Of a DNA stretch of 25,326 bases, positions 18,895 through 25,326 are shown one piece after another; position 1 is the stretch's first letter, and each line of letters opens with the position of its first letter. This stretch comes from JBDRLH01 sp043813215 (GTDB lineage Bacteria; Patescibacteriota; Minisyncoccia; Minisyncoccales; JAQTPW01), in contig JBDRLH010000006.1 in NCBI GenBank assembly GCA_043813215.1, positions 1 to 25,326 on the forward strand, read 5' to 3'. The translations under genes were made by a program, and so were the position numbers. Below the pieces are notes generated by a model that saw only the letters and a program-made list of their open reading frames with translations, searched no databases and was not told where the DNA came from.

Positions 18895-19941
18895 ATGGAG
18901 TACGAACTGGTGACTCATACTGGCTGGGATTTTGACAATGCTTTTTCTATCTGGCTTCTTAGGAGAGAGGGAGAAGAAAAATATCCTGGCATAGGCCAAT
19001 CAAAAATAGTTTTCTTCAATGGAAACCTCATTAAAACTCCGAACAGAATCCATATAGATTGCGGGGAAATCGATTACGACCATCATCCGACTTTCAAGTT
19101 TCCTGAAGATTGCTCGGCCACGCTGATCGCCAAGGACTTGGGACTTTTGGAAAATCCTTATTATTCCAAGCTTTTAACGGCGGTAAAACAAGAGGATCTT
19201 CATGGGGGAGCACCTTTCCTTCTTCTGCCAAAGCTGATTAAGTCAGTGCAGCAATTAAATCCCAATAATCCTCAGAAGGTGTACGATTGGGTCGCCGAAG
19301 CTTTTGAAGCCGAGTTCAATTCTCAATTAGATTTCCGTTTCGCCGAGCATGCCGTTTCCGACTTTTCAAAAACAGATGTTCTGTCCGGAGACTTGATTTA
19401 CTCGATATATTCCGGAATTACCGAAAGCGAGTCTTTCGGGAAATGGACTCGTTACAAGGGGGCAGCCTTAACCTTGCAATTCCATAATTCCGGTCAGTGC
19501 CAAATCTACACAAATTTACGCATTCTTAGGGGCAGAGCCATGCCGATTCTAGAAGATATAATTTCCATGCTTAGGGTAGAAGAAGTATGGGCTCAGAGAC
19601 AGCAAGGGCGAAAAATGCCAGAGGATCATAATCATAGTGCGCTTTGGCAGACCGGCAGTATAGCCGAAGCTCCGGAATGGTATCTTGACCCATTAACAAA
19701 AGCAATTTTTAATGGAAGCCTGAAGTATCCGGATGTGCCGGCGACCGAAATCCCCCGTGTTAAAATTCAGAATTTGGCAGAGGTGGCCCTTAATACGGAA
19801 TTGCCCGATCCAAGATGCCGTCAGGATTTAGCCTGTCGCAAGAATGGTTGTCCCTATTTTTACTATTTCCTGCATCGTTGCAGGAAACTACGTTACGATA
19901 AGTTACATAAAAATTCTTCGCCCGTCCCACCCACAGGATGA
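18895..19941 (+). CDS. DHH/MYG1-like phosphoesterase-family protein
   Basis: 348 residues with GGAGG 8 nt before the ATG. The N-terminus carries HTGWDFDNA (8-16) and, after a hydrophobic strand, DCGEIDYDHHP with DHHP at 62-65; these correspond to the metal-binding motifs of the DHH superfamily and of MYG1-like proteins (H-x-G and DHH). The middle is unremarkable alpha/beta sequence. The C-terminal tail has cysteines in CRQDLACRKNGCPYFYYFLHRC, a C-x5-C-x4-C-x9-C arrangement that may bind zinc or iron-sulphur. DHH enzymes cleave phosphoesters of nucleotides or RNA; the specific reaction is not known. The gene stands alone with a strong promoter. Confidence 0.65.
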   Translation: MEYELVTHTGWDFDNAFSIWLLRREGEEKYPGIGQSKIVFFNGNLIKTPNRIHIDCGEIDYDHHPTFKFPEDCSATLIAKDLGLLENPYYSKLLTAVKQEDLHGGAPFLLLPKLIKSVQQLNPNNPQKVYDWVAEAFEAEFNSQLDFRFAEHAVSDFSKTDVLSGDLIYSIYSGITESESFGKWTRYKGAALTLQFHNSGQCQIYTNLRILRGRAMPILEDIISMLRVEEVWAQRQQGRKMPEDHNHSALWQTGSIAEAPEWYLDPLTKAIFNGSLKYPDVPATEIPRVKIQNLAEVALNTELPDPRCRQDLACRKNGCPYFYYFLHRCRKLRYDKLHKNSSPVPPTG

Positions 19942-19945
19942 AGAA

Positions 19946-19985
19946 AAAGCCCCCGCAGTTATCATGACTGCAGGGGCTTTATATT
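19946..19985. terminator. Bidirectional terminator
   Basis: AAAGCCCCCGCAGT and ACTGCAGGGGCTTT pair around TATCATG with A/T runs on both sides; serves the DHH-like gene and the convergent S1-protein gene. Confidence 0.88.
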
Positions 19986-21158
19986 TTACTTTTTTTCTTC
20001 AGTTTTTTTCTCTTCCTTCTTCTCCGGTTTTTTTTCCTCGTCCTCTGCAATTTTTTTGTCCGCCGCGGCTTTTGCGGGGGCGGATTCCTTTTTGATTATC
20101 AATTTCAAACTCATTCGGTGCTCCTCGGGACGGATTTCCAAAATTTCAAAATCATAACTTTGGCCGATTTTCAGGGTTTCCTCCATTTTTATTTTTGTGC
20201 CGAATTCGGAAATATGGCAGAGCCCCTGAATTTTAGGGGTGATTTCCACAAAGGCACCAAAAGGATTGAACTTGGTCGCTTTGCCCGAAATCTTATCACC
20301 TTTTTTGTATGTGTTTTCAATCTCCGACCAGGGGTCTTTTTTCAGAACCTTTAGGGAGAGAGAAACTTTATTGTCTTTTATTTCAATTATTTTTGCCTTG
20401 ACTTTGTCGCCGATTTTAACGATTTCAGAGGGATCGCCGACTATCGCCCAGTCTAATTCCGAAATATGGATTAAGCCCTCCAAGCCCTCTTCCGGCTTGG
20501 CTCCGGCAGGAAATCTGATAAATGCGCCAAAATCAACCAGGCCCGTGATTTCCCCTTCCACAACGTCGCCGACGTTGTAGTTTTTCAAAATTTCTTTTAT
20601 TTTTTCGGTTTCCTTCGCTTTTTCCGATAAAATCAATTTTCCCTCTCTGGGATCCAAATCAAAAATTTTTACTTCCATGTCTTGGCCGATAAATTTCTGG
20701 AGTTCTTTTAGAATTTTACTGGTGTCGCCGCCTTCAACTCTCGGATAGTTTTGTGGAGATAGCTGGGAAACCGGTAAAAATCCGGTAACATCCAGCACGT
20801 CAGCCAAAAGTCCGCCCTTATTGGCTCCGGAGATTTTTACCGAAACGAGCTGTCCCTCGTCTTTTTGCCGTTTTAATTTCTCCCAGTTTAATTGTTGGCC
20901 GGCTTGCGATAAGGAAAGTTCAAAATAACCTTCGTCATTTTCAAAATCCACTATTTTGCCGAAAATGGTGTCTCCGGGTTTTAAGTCACGGAGGATGCTT
21001 CTTGCCTCAAAAAATTCTTTGCCGAAAATTATCCCGGCGCCGACCGACCCGAGGTCAACATACATAGAACCCTTTTTCAGGCCGATAATTTTACCCTCTG
21101 CTATTTCGCCGATTTTCGGCGACTTGGCCGCGTCATTTTTCTCTAATATATCCTTCAT
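19986..21158 (-). CDS. rpsA: Ribosomal protein S1-like, four S1 domains
   Basis: Start placed at MKDILEKNDAAKS (21158), giving 390 residues; the longer reading from 21239 runs through an AT-rich region. Four S1 RNA-binding domains in tandem, at about 20-85, 95-165, 180-260 and 265-335; the third (GDVVEGEITGLVDFGAFIRF) and fourth (GDKISGKATKFNPFGAFVEI) are the most canonical. Shorter than the six-domain S1 of enterobacteria. A lysine/glutamate/alanine-rich tail follows. S1 helps the 30S subunit bind mRNA; such a function fits a genome with many leaders lacking Shine-Dalgarno sequences, which is inference. Confidence 0.88.
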   Translation of the reverse strand: MKDILEKNDAAKSPKIGEIAEGKIIGLKKGSMYVDLGSVGAGIIFGKEFFEARSILRDLKPGDTIFGKIVDFENDEGYFELSLSQAGQQLNWEKLKRQKDEGQLVSVKISGANKGGLLADVLDVTGFLPVSQLSPQNYPRVEGGDTSKILKELQKFIGQDMEVKIFDLDPREGKLILSEKAKETEKIKEILKNYNVGDVVEGEITGLVDFGAFIRFPAGAKPEEGLEGLIHISELDWAIVGDPSEIVKIGDKVKAKIIEIKDNKVSLSLKVLKKDPWSEIENTYKKGDKISGKATKFNPFGAFVEITPKIQGLCHISEFGTKIKMEETLKIGQSYDFEILEIRPEEHRMSLKLIIKKESAPAKAAADKKIAEDEEKKPEKKEEKKTEEKK

Positions 21159-21180
21159 CTTATTTAATAAGTAAAAGATA

Positions 21181-21203
21181 CGGTTTTTCCGTATGTTTTT
21201 ACA
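21181..21203. other. Short hairpin in the rpsA/MBL divergent region
   Basis: ATACGG-TTTT-CCGTAT then GTTTTT on the plus strand; small stem in the leader of the S1 gene, possibly regulatory. Confidence 0.3.
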
Positions 21204-21265
21204 ATATTTCAATGTACTACATTTATTTTTATTTTGCAATAGTTGAATCGGAATTTATTACATGA

Positions 21266-21271
21266 TAAAAT
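21266..21271 (+). promoter_or_regulatory. Putative -10 element of a leaderless promoter (MBL gene)
   Basis: TAAAAT 7 nt before ATG 21279, with no Shine-Dalgarno sequence. Confidence 0.45.
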
Positions 21272-21278
21272 AAGTGAT

Positions 21279-21929
21279 ATGAACATTATCTGGAAAGGAC
21301 AATCTTGTTTTCAAATTACCACTCAAAAAACAAAAACTCCGGTCAGCATTACCATAGATCCTTTTTCTGCGGAAATCGGCTTGAGGCCGCCGTCAGGCGC
21401 CGCCGATATTGTTTTGGTTAGCCACGACCATCACGACCACAACAATACCAAGGCGGTTTCGGGCCAACCTTTTATCGTTTCCGGTCCCGGTGAATATGAA
21501 ATAAAAGATGTTTACATTGTTGGGATACCGAGCTGGCACGATTCTGTAGAAGGCAAGGAGCGGGGTCAAAACACAATCTATGTTATTGATGCCGAGGACT
21601 TGAGGGTTTGCCATTTGGGCGACCTCGGCCAAAAAGAATTGACTGATGAGCAATTGGAAAAAATCGGCCAAGTGGATATTCTGATGATTCCAGTGGGAGG
21701 TAACTTCACCATCTCAGAGAAAGAAGCGCAAAAAATAATGGCCCAGATTGAGCCGAAAATCACCATTCCCATGCATTATCTTGTCCCCAAATTAAAAGCC
21801 AAGCTTGACGGAGTGGATAAATTTTTAAAATCTCTTGGCATAAAATCAATGCCGCCCGTACCCAAGTTATCCATTAAAAAGAAAGATATTTCGCCCGAAG
21901 AAGCCAAAATTATAGTTTTGGAACCCTGA
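21279..21929 (+). CDS. Metallo-beta-lactamase-fold hydrolase (UPF0173-like)
   Basis: Start placed at MNIIWKGQSCF (21279); the upstream reading from 21243 has no ribosome binding site. 216 residues. The metal motif is SHDHHDHNN with H49, H51, D53 and H54 (HxHxDH). Later metal ligands are candidates in GPGEYEI, HLGDLGQ and IPMHYLVP. The short family size and the Q-S-C-F start fit the UPF0173/Lactamase_B_3 group, some of whose members act on RNA or nucleotides; the substrate is unknown. The stop TGA overlaps the next ATG (TGATG), so it is coupled to the downstream membrane protein and gyrA. Confidence 0.85.
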   Translation: MNIIWKGQSCFQITTQKTKTPVSITIDPFSAEIGLRPPSGAADIVLVSHDHHDHNNTKAVSGQPFIVSGPGEYEIKDVYIVGIPSWHDSVEGKERGQNTIYVIDAEDLRVCHLGDLGQKELTDEQLEKIGQVDILMIPVGGNFTISEKEAQKIMAQIEPKITIPMHYLVPKLKAKLDGVDKFLKSLGIKSMPPVPKLSIKKKDISPEEAKIIVLEP

Positions 21930-22150
21930 TGAAGAAATTTTTAGAAAAAATCAGAAATTTACCCGAAGATAAAAGAAAAATAATTTTGTGGGCGACAGTT
22001 ATTATCATCGGGCTGGTTTTTTTTGTCTGGTATTTTAAAAATATAAATTTAGTCCCGGTTGATACGGAAAAACTGCAAAGCGATTTGAAGCTGCAGGAGT
22101 TAAAAGATGATTTAAAAAATTTGCCAAAGCTTGAATTACCGAAATTTTAA
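21929..22150 (+). CDS. Small single-pass membrane protein, 73 aa
   Basis: Starts on the ATG overlapping the MBL stop. Charged N-terminus [17 protein letters not shown], one transmembrane helix at about 18-37 ([19 protein letters not shown]), then an external tail with a leucine/lysine heptad-like coiled coil ([20 protein letters not shown]). A protein of this plan commonly precedes gyrA in related genomes, but I cannot name a family. gyrA begins 5 nt after its stop. Confidence 0.7.
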   Translation: MKKFLEKIRNLPEDKRKIILWATVIIIGLVFFVWYFKNINLVPVDTEKLQSDLKLQELKDDLKNLPKLELPKF

Positions 22151-22155
22151 AAATT

Positions 22156-24681
22156 ATGAAGAAAAAGAAAATTAAAAAATCATCCTTCGCCAAAGCTACG
22201 GAAGGTAAGGAAATTAAAAAAAAGGAAGAAATTGAGGCTAATGTCGGCGACCAGGTCAAAAGCCGCGAAATTACTGAGGAGATGAGAAGCTCCTATATTG
22301 ATTACGCCATGTCGGTGATAGTTTCGCGCGCTTTGCCCGATGTCAGGGACGGCTTAAAGCCGGTTCACCGCAGGATTTTATATGCCATGCACGAAGACGG
22401 CCTTCGCCACGATGCCAAATTCAGAAAATCAGCTACGGTTGTCGGCAGCTGTTTGGGGCGCTACCATCCTCACGGAGATGTTGCGGTTTATGATGCTTTG
22501 GCCAGAATGGCCCAGGATTTTTCTTTAAGATACCCCCTAATTAATGGCCAGGGAAACTTCGGTTCGGTTGACGATTCGCCGGCCGCCATGCGCTACACCG
22601 AATGCCGCATGTCCAAAATAGGAGAAGAAACGTTGCGCGATATTGAAAAAAATACGGTTGATTTTGCGGACAACTACGATGGCACGAGAAAAGAACCGAC
22701 TGTTTTGCCTTCCCCTCTTCCTCAGCTGCTGCTCAACGGCTCAATGGGCATTGCCGTGGGCATGGCAACCAACATTCCGACGCATAATTTGCGGGAGCTC
22801 TGCCAGGCGACAATTCATTTGATCGAAAATCCCAAATCAACAACCGAGGATTTATTTCAATTTGTCAAAGGTCCTGATTTTCCAACGGGCGGAGAAATAT
22901 TTGACCAGAAAAATATCCTCCAGGTGTATTCCCAGGGACATGGGCCGATTTTGGTCAGGGGGAAAGCGGAAGTGCAGGAGCAGGAAAAAACAGGCCGCCA
23001 GCAAATTATAATTTCAGAAATTCCCTGGCAGGTTTCCAAATCAACCATGATTGAGCAGTTTGCCAACTTGGTTTCCGAAAAGAAAGTGGACGGCATAAAG
23101 GATATCAGGGATGAATCCGATAAAGAAGGCATGAGAATCGTCATCGACCTGCAAAAAGACGCTTATCCTCAGAAAATTTTAAACTGCCTTTATAAATTTT
23201 CCGATTTGCAGAGGACTTTCCACGTCAATCTTCTGGCTTTGGTTGACGGGCTTCAGCCGCGAGTTTTGAATTTGGCTGAAATGCTGGGTTATTTTATTGA
23301 TCACAGAAAAGCCGTCATTTATAAAAGAACTGAATTTGATTTGGCGCGCGCCAAAGAAAGAGCCCATATTTTAGAGGGCTTGAATAAATGTTTGGCTCAT
23401 ATAGACGAAGTTATCAGAATAATCAAAAATTCGGAGAGCCGCGAGAACGCTCAGAAAAATTTGATAAAAAGATTCAAGCTGGATGAAATCCAGGCAAATG
23501 CCATTCTGGAAACCAAATTGGCCGCCCTGGCAAAATTAGAAAGAAAGAAAATCGAAGACGAATTAAAGGAATTGACGGTCAAAATCAAAGATCTGGCGGC
23601 CATTCTGAAAAGTCCTCAAAAAATAAAAGATATCATTAAAAAAGAATTAAAAGAGTTGGAAGCTGATTTCGGCGATGAAAGGAAAACAAAGGTTTACGCC
23701 CAGGCAGTCGGCGAAATCGCCGAAGAGGATTTAATCCCGCGAGAAGAAACGATTGTCACCCTGACCCAGGGAGGCTATATCAAAAGGATAAATCCCGAAG
23801 AATACAGAATCCAGAAGCGCGGAGGAAAGGGATTGGTCGGCATGAAAACCGTGGGAGACGACATTGTCGAGCATTTTCTGACAGCCAATACTCACGACAA
23901 CCTCCTGTTCTTTTCGGATTCCGGAAAAGTTTTCCGCAGCCCGGTTTATGAAATTCCCGAAGGCCAAAGAGTGGCCAAGGGTCGCGGCCTTTTGAATTTT
24001 TTGGAAATTTCCCCCCAGGACAAAATTTTGTCTTTAATACCCCTTGGCAAAGACGACCAATCCTTGGGAATAAAATATTTAGCCATGGCCACCAGAAATG
24101 GTATAATCAAGAAAACCGCCCTGGATGAGTTTAATAACGTCAGAAAATCAGGGTTAATCGCCATTACGCTCAAAAAGGACGATTTGTTAAAAAGCGTGGG
24201 AAAAACCACTGGCCAGGACGATGTCATTCTGGTGACAAAAAAAGGAAAGAGCATCCGTTTTAAAGAAAAAATGATGCGTCAAATGGGCAGGTCAGCTTCG
24301 GGCGTCAGGGGGATAAAATTATCCGGCGGAGATAAATTGGTTGGCATGGACGTGGTTTCTTTGCCGAAAGACAAAGATGAGAAAAAATATCTTTTGATTA
24401 TTATGGATAACGGTTATGGGAAAAAAACCGATGTCAAAGAATACAGGTTGCAGGGCCGGGGAGGCAGCGGGATTTTGACGGCCAAAGTCACCGCCAAGAC
24501 CGGCGAGATAGTCGCCTCAAAAGTTCTGACCAGCCAGGAAGATTTAATAGTCATTTCGCGCGCCGGCCAGGTGATCAGGACCGAAATAAAAAGCATTCCC
24601 ATACTCTCGCGCAGCACCCAGGGAGTCAGGATAATGCGGCTTGATGAAGGCGATAAAGTCGCTTCGGCGGTCTGCATATAA
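22156..24681 (+). CDS. gyrA: DNA gyrase subunit A
   Basis: 841 residues. Breakage-reunion domain: [20 protein letters not shown], the QRDR segment [20 protein letters not shown], and the catalytic tyrosine Y147 in AAMRYTE. The C-terminal beta-pinwheel carries a GyrA-box-like QKRGGKG (usually QRRGGKG), which supports gyrase over topoisomerase IV. With GyrB it introduces negative supercoils. The residue at the E. coli Ser83 position is V109; D113 corresponds to Asp87. The first 35 residues are a lysine-rich extension that contains [10 protein letters not shown], encoded by a palindromic segment; the conserved protein starts near [16 protein letters not shown]. Operon with the two genes upstream. 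Confidence 0.96.
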   Translation: MKKKKIKKSSFAKATEGKEIKKKEEIEANVGDQVKSREITEEMRSSYIDYAMSVIVSRALPDVRDGLKPVHRRILYAMHEDGLRHDAKFRKSATVVGSCLGRYHPHGDVAVYDALARMAQDFSLRYPLINGQGNFGSVDDSPAAMRYTECRMSKIGEETLRDIEKNTVDFADNYDGTRKEPTVLPSPLPQLLLNGSMGIAVGMATNIPTHNLRELCQATIHLIENPKSTTEDLFQFVKGPDFPTGGEIFDQKNILQVYSQGHGPILVRGKAEVQEQEKTGRQQIIISEIPWQVSKSTMIEQFANLVSEKKVDGIKDIRDESDKEGMRIVIDLQKDAYPQKILNCLYKFSDLQRTFHVNLLALVDGLQPRVLNLAEMLGYFIDHRKAVIYKRTEFDLARAKERAHILEGLNKCLAHIDEVIRIIKNSESRENAQKNLIKRFKLDEIQANAILETKLAALAKLERKKIEDELKELTVKIKDLAAILKSPQKIKDIIKKELKELEADFGDERKTKVYAQAVGEIAEEDLIPREETIVTLTQGGYIKRINPEEYRIQKRGGKGLVGMKTVGDDIVEHFLTANTHDNLLFFSDSGKVFRSPVYEIPEGQRVAKGRGLLNFLEISPQDKILSLIPLGKDDQSLGIKYLAMATRNGIIKKTALDEFNNVRKSGLIAITLKKDDLLKSVGKTTGQDDVILVTKKGKSIRFKEKMMRQMGRSASGVRGIKLSGGDKLVGMDVVSLPKDKDEKKYLLIIMDNGYGKKTDVKEYRLQGRGGSGILTAKVTAKTGEIVASKVLTSQEDLIVISRAGQVIRTEIKSIPILSRSTQGVRIMRLDEGDKVASAVCI
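22180..22210 (+). repeat. In-frame palindromic repeat in gyrA (FAKATEG type)
   Basis: CCTTCGCCAAAGCTACGGAAGG, with CCTTC/GAAGG ends, codes for [10 protein letters not shown]. From memory, FAKATE-type strings recur in many unrelated CPR proteins; not verified here. Confidence 0.5.
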
Positions 24682-24748
24682 AATTTTCAATGATTAAATT
24701 ATCAAACGAGTTTGAAAATTGAAAATTAATTATTAAATTAATAAAAAA

Positions 24749-25267
24749 ATGGCAGAGGGGTTTTTAAATCCTCAGCAAATTCTCAGCGAGCTTAATTTAA
24801 GCAAAAGCATGGTGGCGGCCGATTTCGGGGCGGGCTCGGGCGGCTGGTCCATACCCCTTGCCCAGATTTTATCAGAGGGCAAGGTTTTTTCTTTGGATAT
24901 TTTGGAGGGCCCATTGTCTGCGCTGGTTGGCAAGGCAAAATTGGCAAAAATCATCAATATCCAAACCCAGGTGGCGGACGTGGAAAAAGATACAAAAATT
25001 CTGCCCGATTCCTGCGACCTGATTTTAATGACCAATTTATTGTTTCAATGCGAAAATAAAAAAGCCGCCCTTGAAGAGGGAAAGAGGATTTTAAAAAAGG
25101 GCGGGAAAATTTTATTGGTTGACTGGAAAAAAAGCGCCAATTTCGGCCCGCGGGACAGAGCGATGACTCTTGAGGATATAAAAAAAATCGTTCAAGAATC
25201 CGGCTTCACAATCGAAAGGGAGTTTGAAGCCAGCCCTTACCATTACGGCCTGATTTTGGTAAGATAA
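24749..25267 (+). CDS. Class I SAM-dependent methyltransferase
   Basis: 172 residues, a minimal Rossmann-fold methyltransferase. Motif I is ADFGAGSGGWSIPLA (24-38); the acidic end of strand 2 is SLDI; motif post-I has VADVEKD; motif IV region DLILMTNLLF; motif VI LKKGGKILLVDWKK. The substrate is not readable; the Ubi/UbiE-like order suggests a small molecule, but this is a guess. An AT-rich 67-nt spacer with an AATTTTCAA/TTGAAAATT inverted repeat separates it from gyrA; no Shine-Dalgarno sequence is visible. Confidence 0.85.
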   Translation: MAEGFLNPQQILSELNLSKSMVAADFGAGSGGWSIPLAQILSEGKVFSLDILEGPLSALVGKAKLAKIINIQTQVADVEKDTKILPDSCDLILMTNLLFQCENKKAALEEGKRILKKGGKILLVDWKKSANFGPRDRAMTLEDIKKIVQESGFTIEREFEASPYHYGLILVR

Positions 25268-25302
25268 TTTAAATAATATAATTAATTCGAAGAGTTCAAA
25301 TT

Positions 25303-25326
25303 ATGCCTCTGGGGATAATTTTCTCC
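25303..25326 (+). CDS. Possible start of another gene, truncated by the window
   Basis: ATG then PLGIIFS, cut by the window end. TATAAT (25277-25282) lies 20 nt upstream. Too short to identify. Confidence 0.25.

Noticed and set aside
24682..24748. Intrinsic terminator after gyrA
   Set aside because: The AATTTTCAA/TTGAAAATT inverted repeat is AT-only and lacks a clean T run, so it was not called.

Overview
The window looks like a chromosomal segment of a small-genome bacterium of the Candidate Phyla Radiation (Patescibacteria, most like Parcubacteria). This is an inference from several signs: a 500-residue IF-2 that begins almost at its G1 motif, a DUF4446 gene upstream of it, a 3D-domain protein, a HEG-rich tRNA complement in which almost no gene encodes CCA, short AT-rich intergenic regions, and an in-frame FAKATEG-type repeat in GyrA. 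TGA is used as a stop (for example DUF4446, RluA and the MBL gene), so the code is standard and not the Gracilibacteria/Absconditabacteria code.

Region 1 (1-5411) is the unusual part. It is a one-directional series of small, unrelated cargo genes: HAD hydrolase, two soluble unknowns, a wHTH-like protein, three small membrane proteins, a lipoprotein/PsbP-like anchored protein, an odd tRNA and a 58-residue zinc ribbon. They are separated by eight copies of a 30-bp repeat, CAGGTTCTAA-N10-TAGCCGACCC. After each repeat comes either a TTGACA promoter or a terminator hairpin ending in GGCGGTTTTTTGGTAGGAT. The halves of the repeats are shuffled relative to each other. It resembles an integron-like cassette array, but there is no integrase in the window and the repeat is not a canonical attC.

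Region 2 (5412-11032) returns to chromosomal genes: an MFS exporter, GreA, a signal-less HtrA protease, a PlsC-like acyltransferase, DUF192, and tRNAs for Arg, Ala and Ser. Here a LAGLIDADG-like homing endonuclease gene lies between a tRNA-like remnant and tRNA-Ala, and its last codons and stop lie inside the tRNA.

Region 3 (11033-16790) is translation-centred: DUF4446-infB-rbfA, tRNA-Cys and tRNA-Leu on the plus strand; a 3D-domain protein, four tRNAs, rplS, an RluA-type pseudouridine synthase and tRNA-Val on the minus strand; then a second, paralogous homing endonuclease gene that also ends inside a tRNA (Val), a tRNA 5' remnant, a 43-residue membrane peptide and tRNA-Ile(UAU).

Region 4 (16791-25326) carries ftsH, a DHH-like protein with a structured 5' leader, a four-domain S1 protein, a metallo-beta-lactamase fold protein, a small membrane protein, gyrA, a SAM methyltransferase and probably the start of another gene.

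Two themes run through the window. First, many genes appear leaderless: a -10-like hexamer sits 6-8 nt before the ATG with no Shine-Dalgarno sequence. Second, tRNA genes serve as insertion edges for mobile genes and as mRNA boundaries. No stretch longer than 300 bases lacks a gene or RNA; the emptiest are 10887-11032, 3116-3292 and 18678-18894, each described below.
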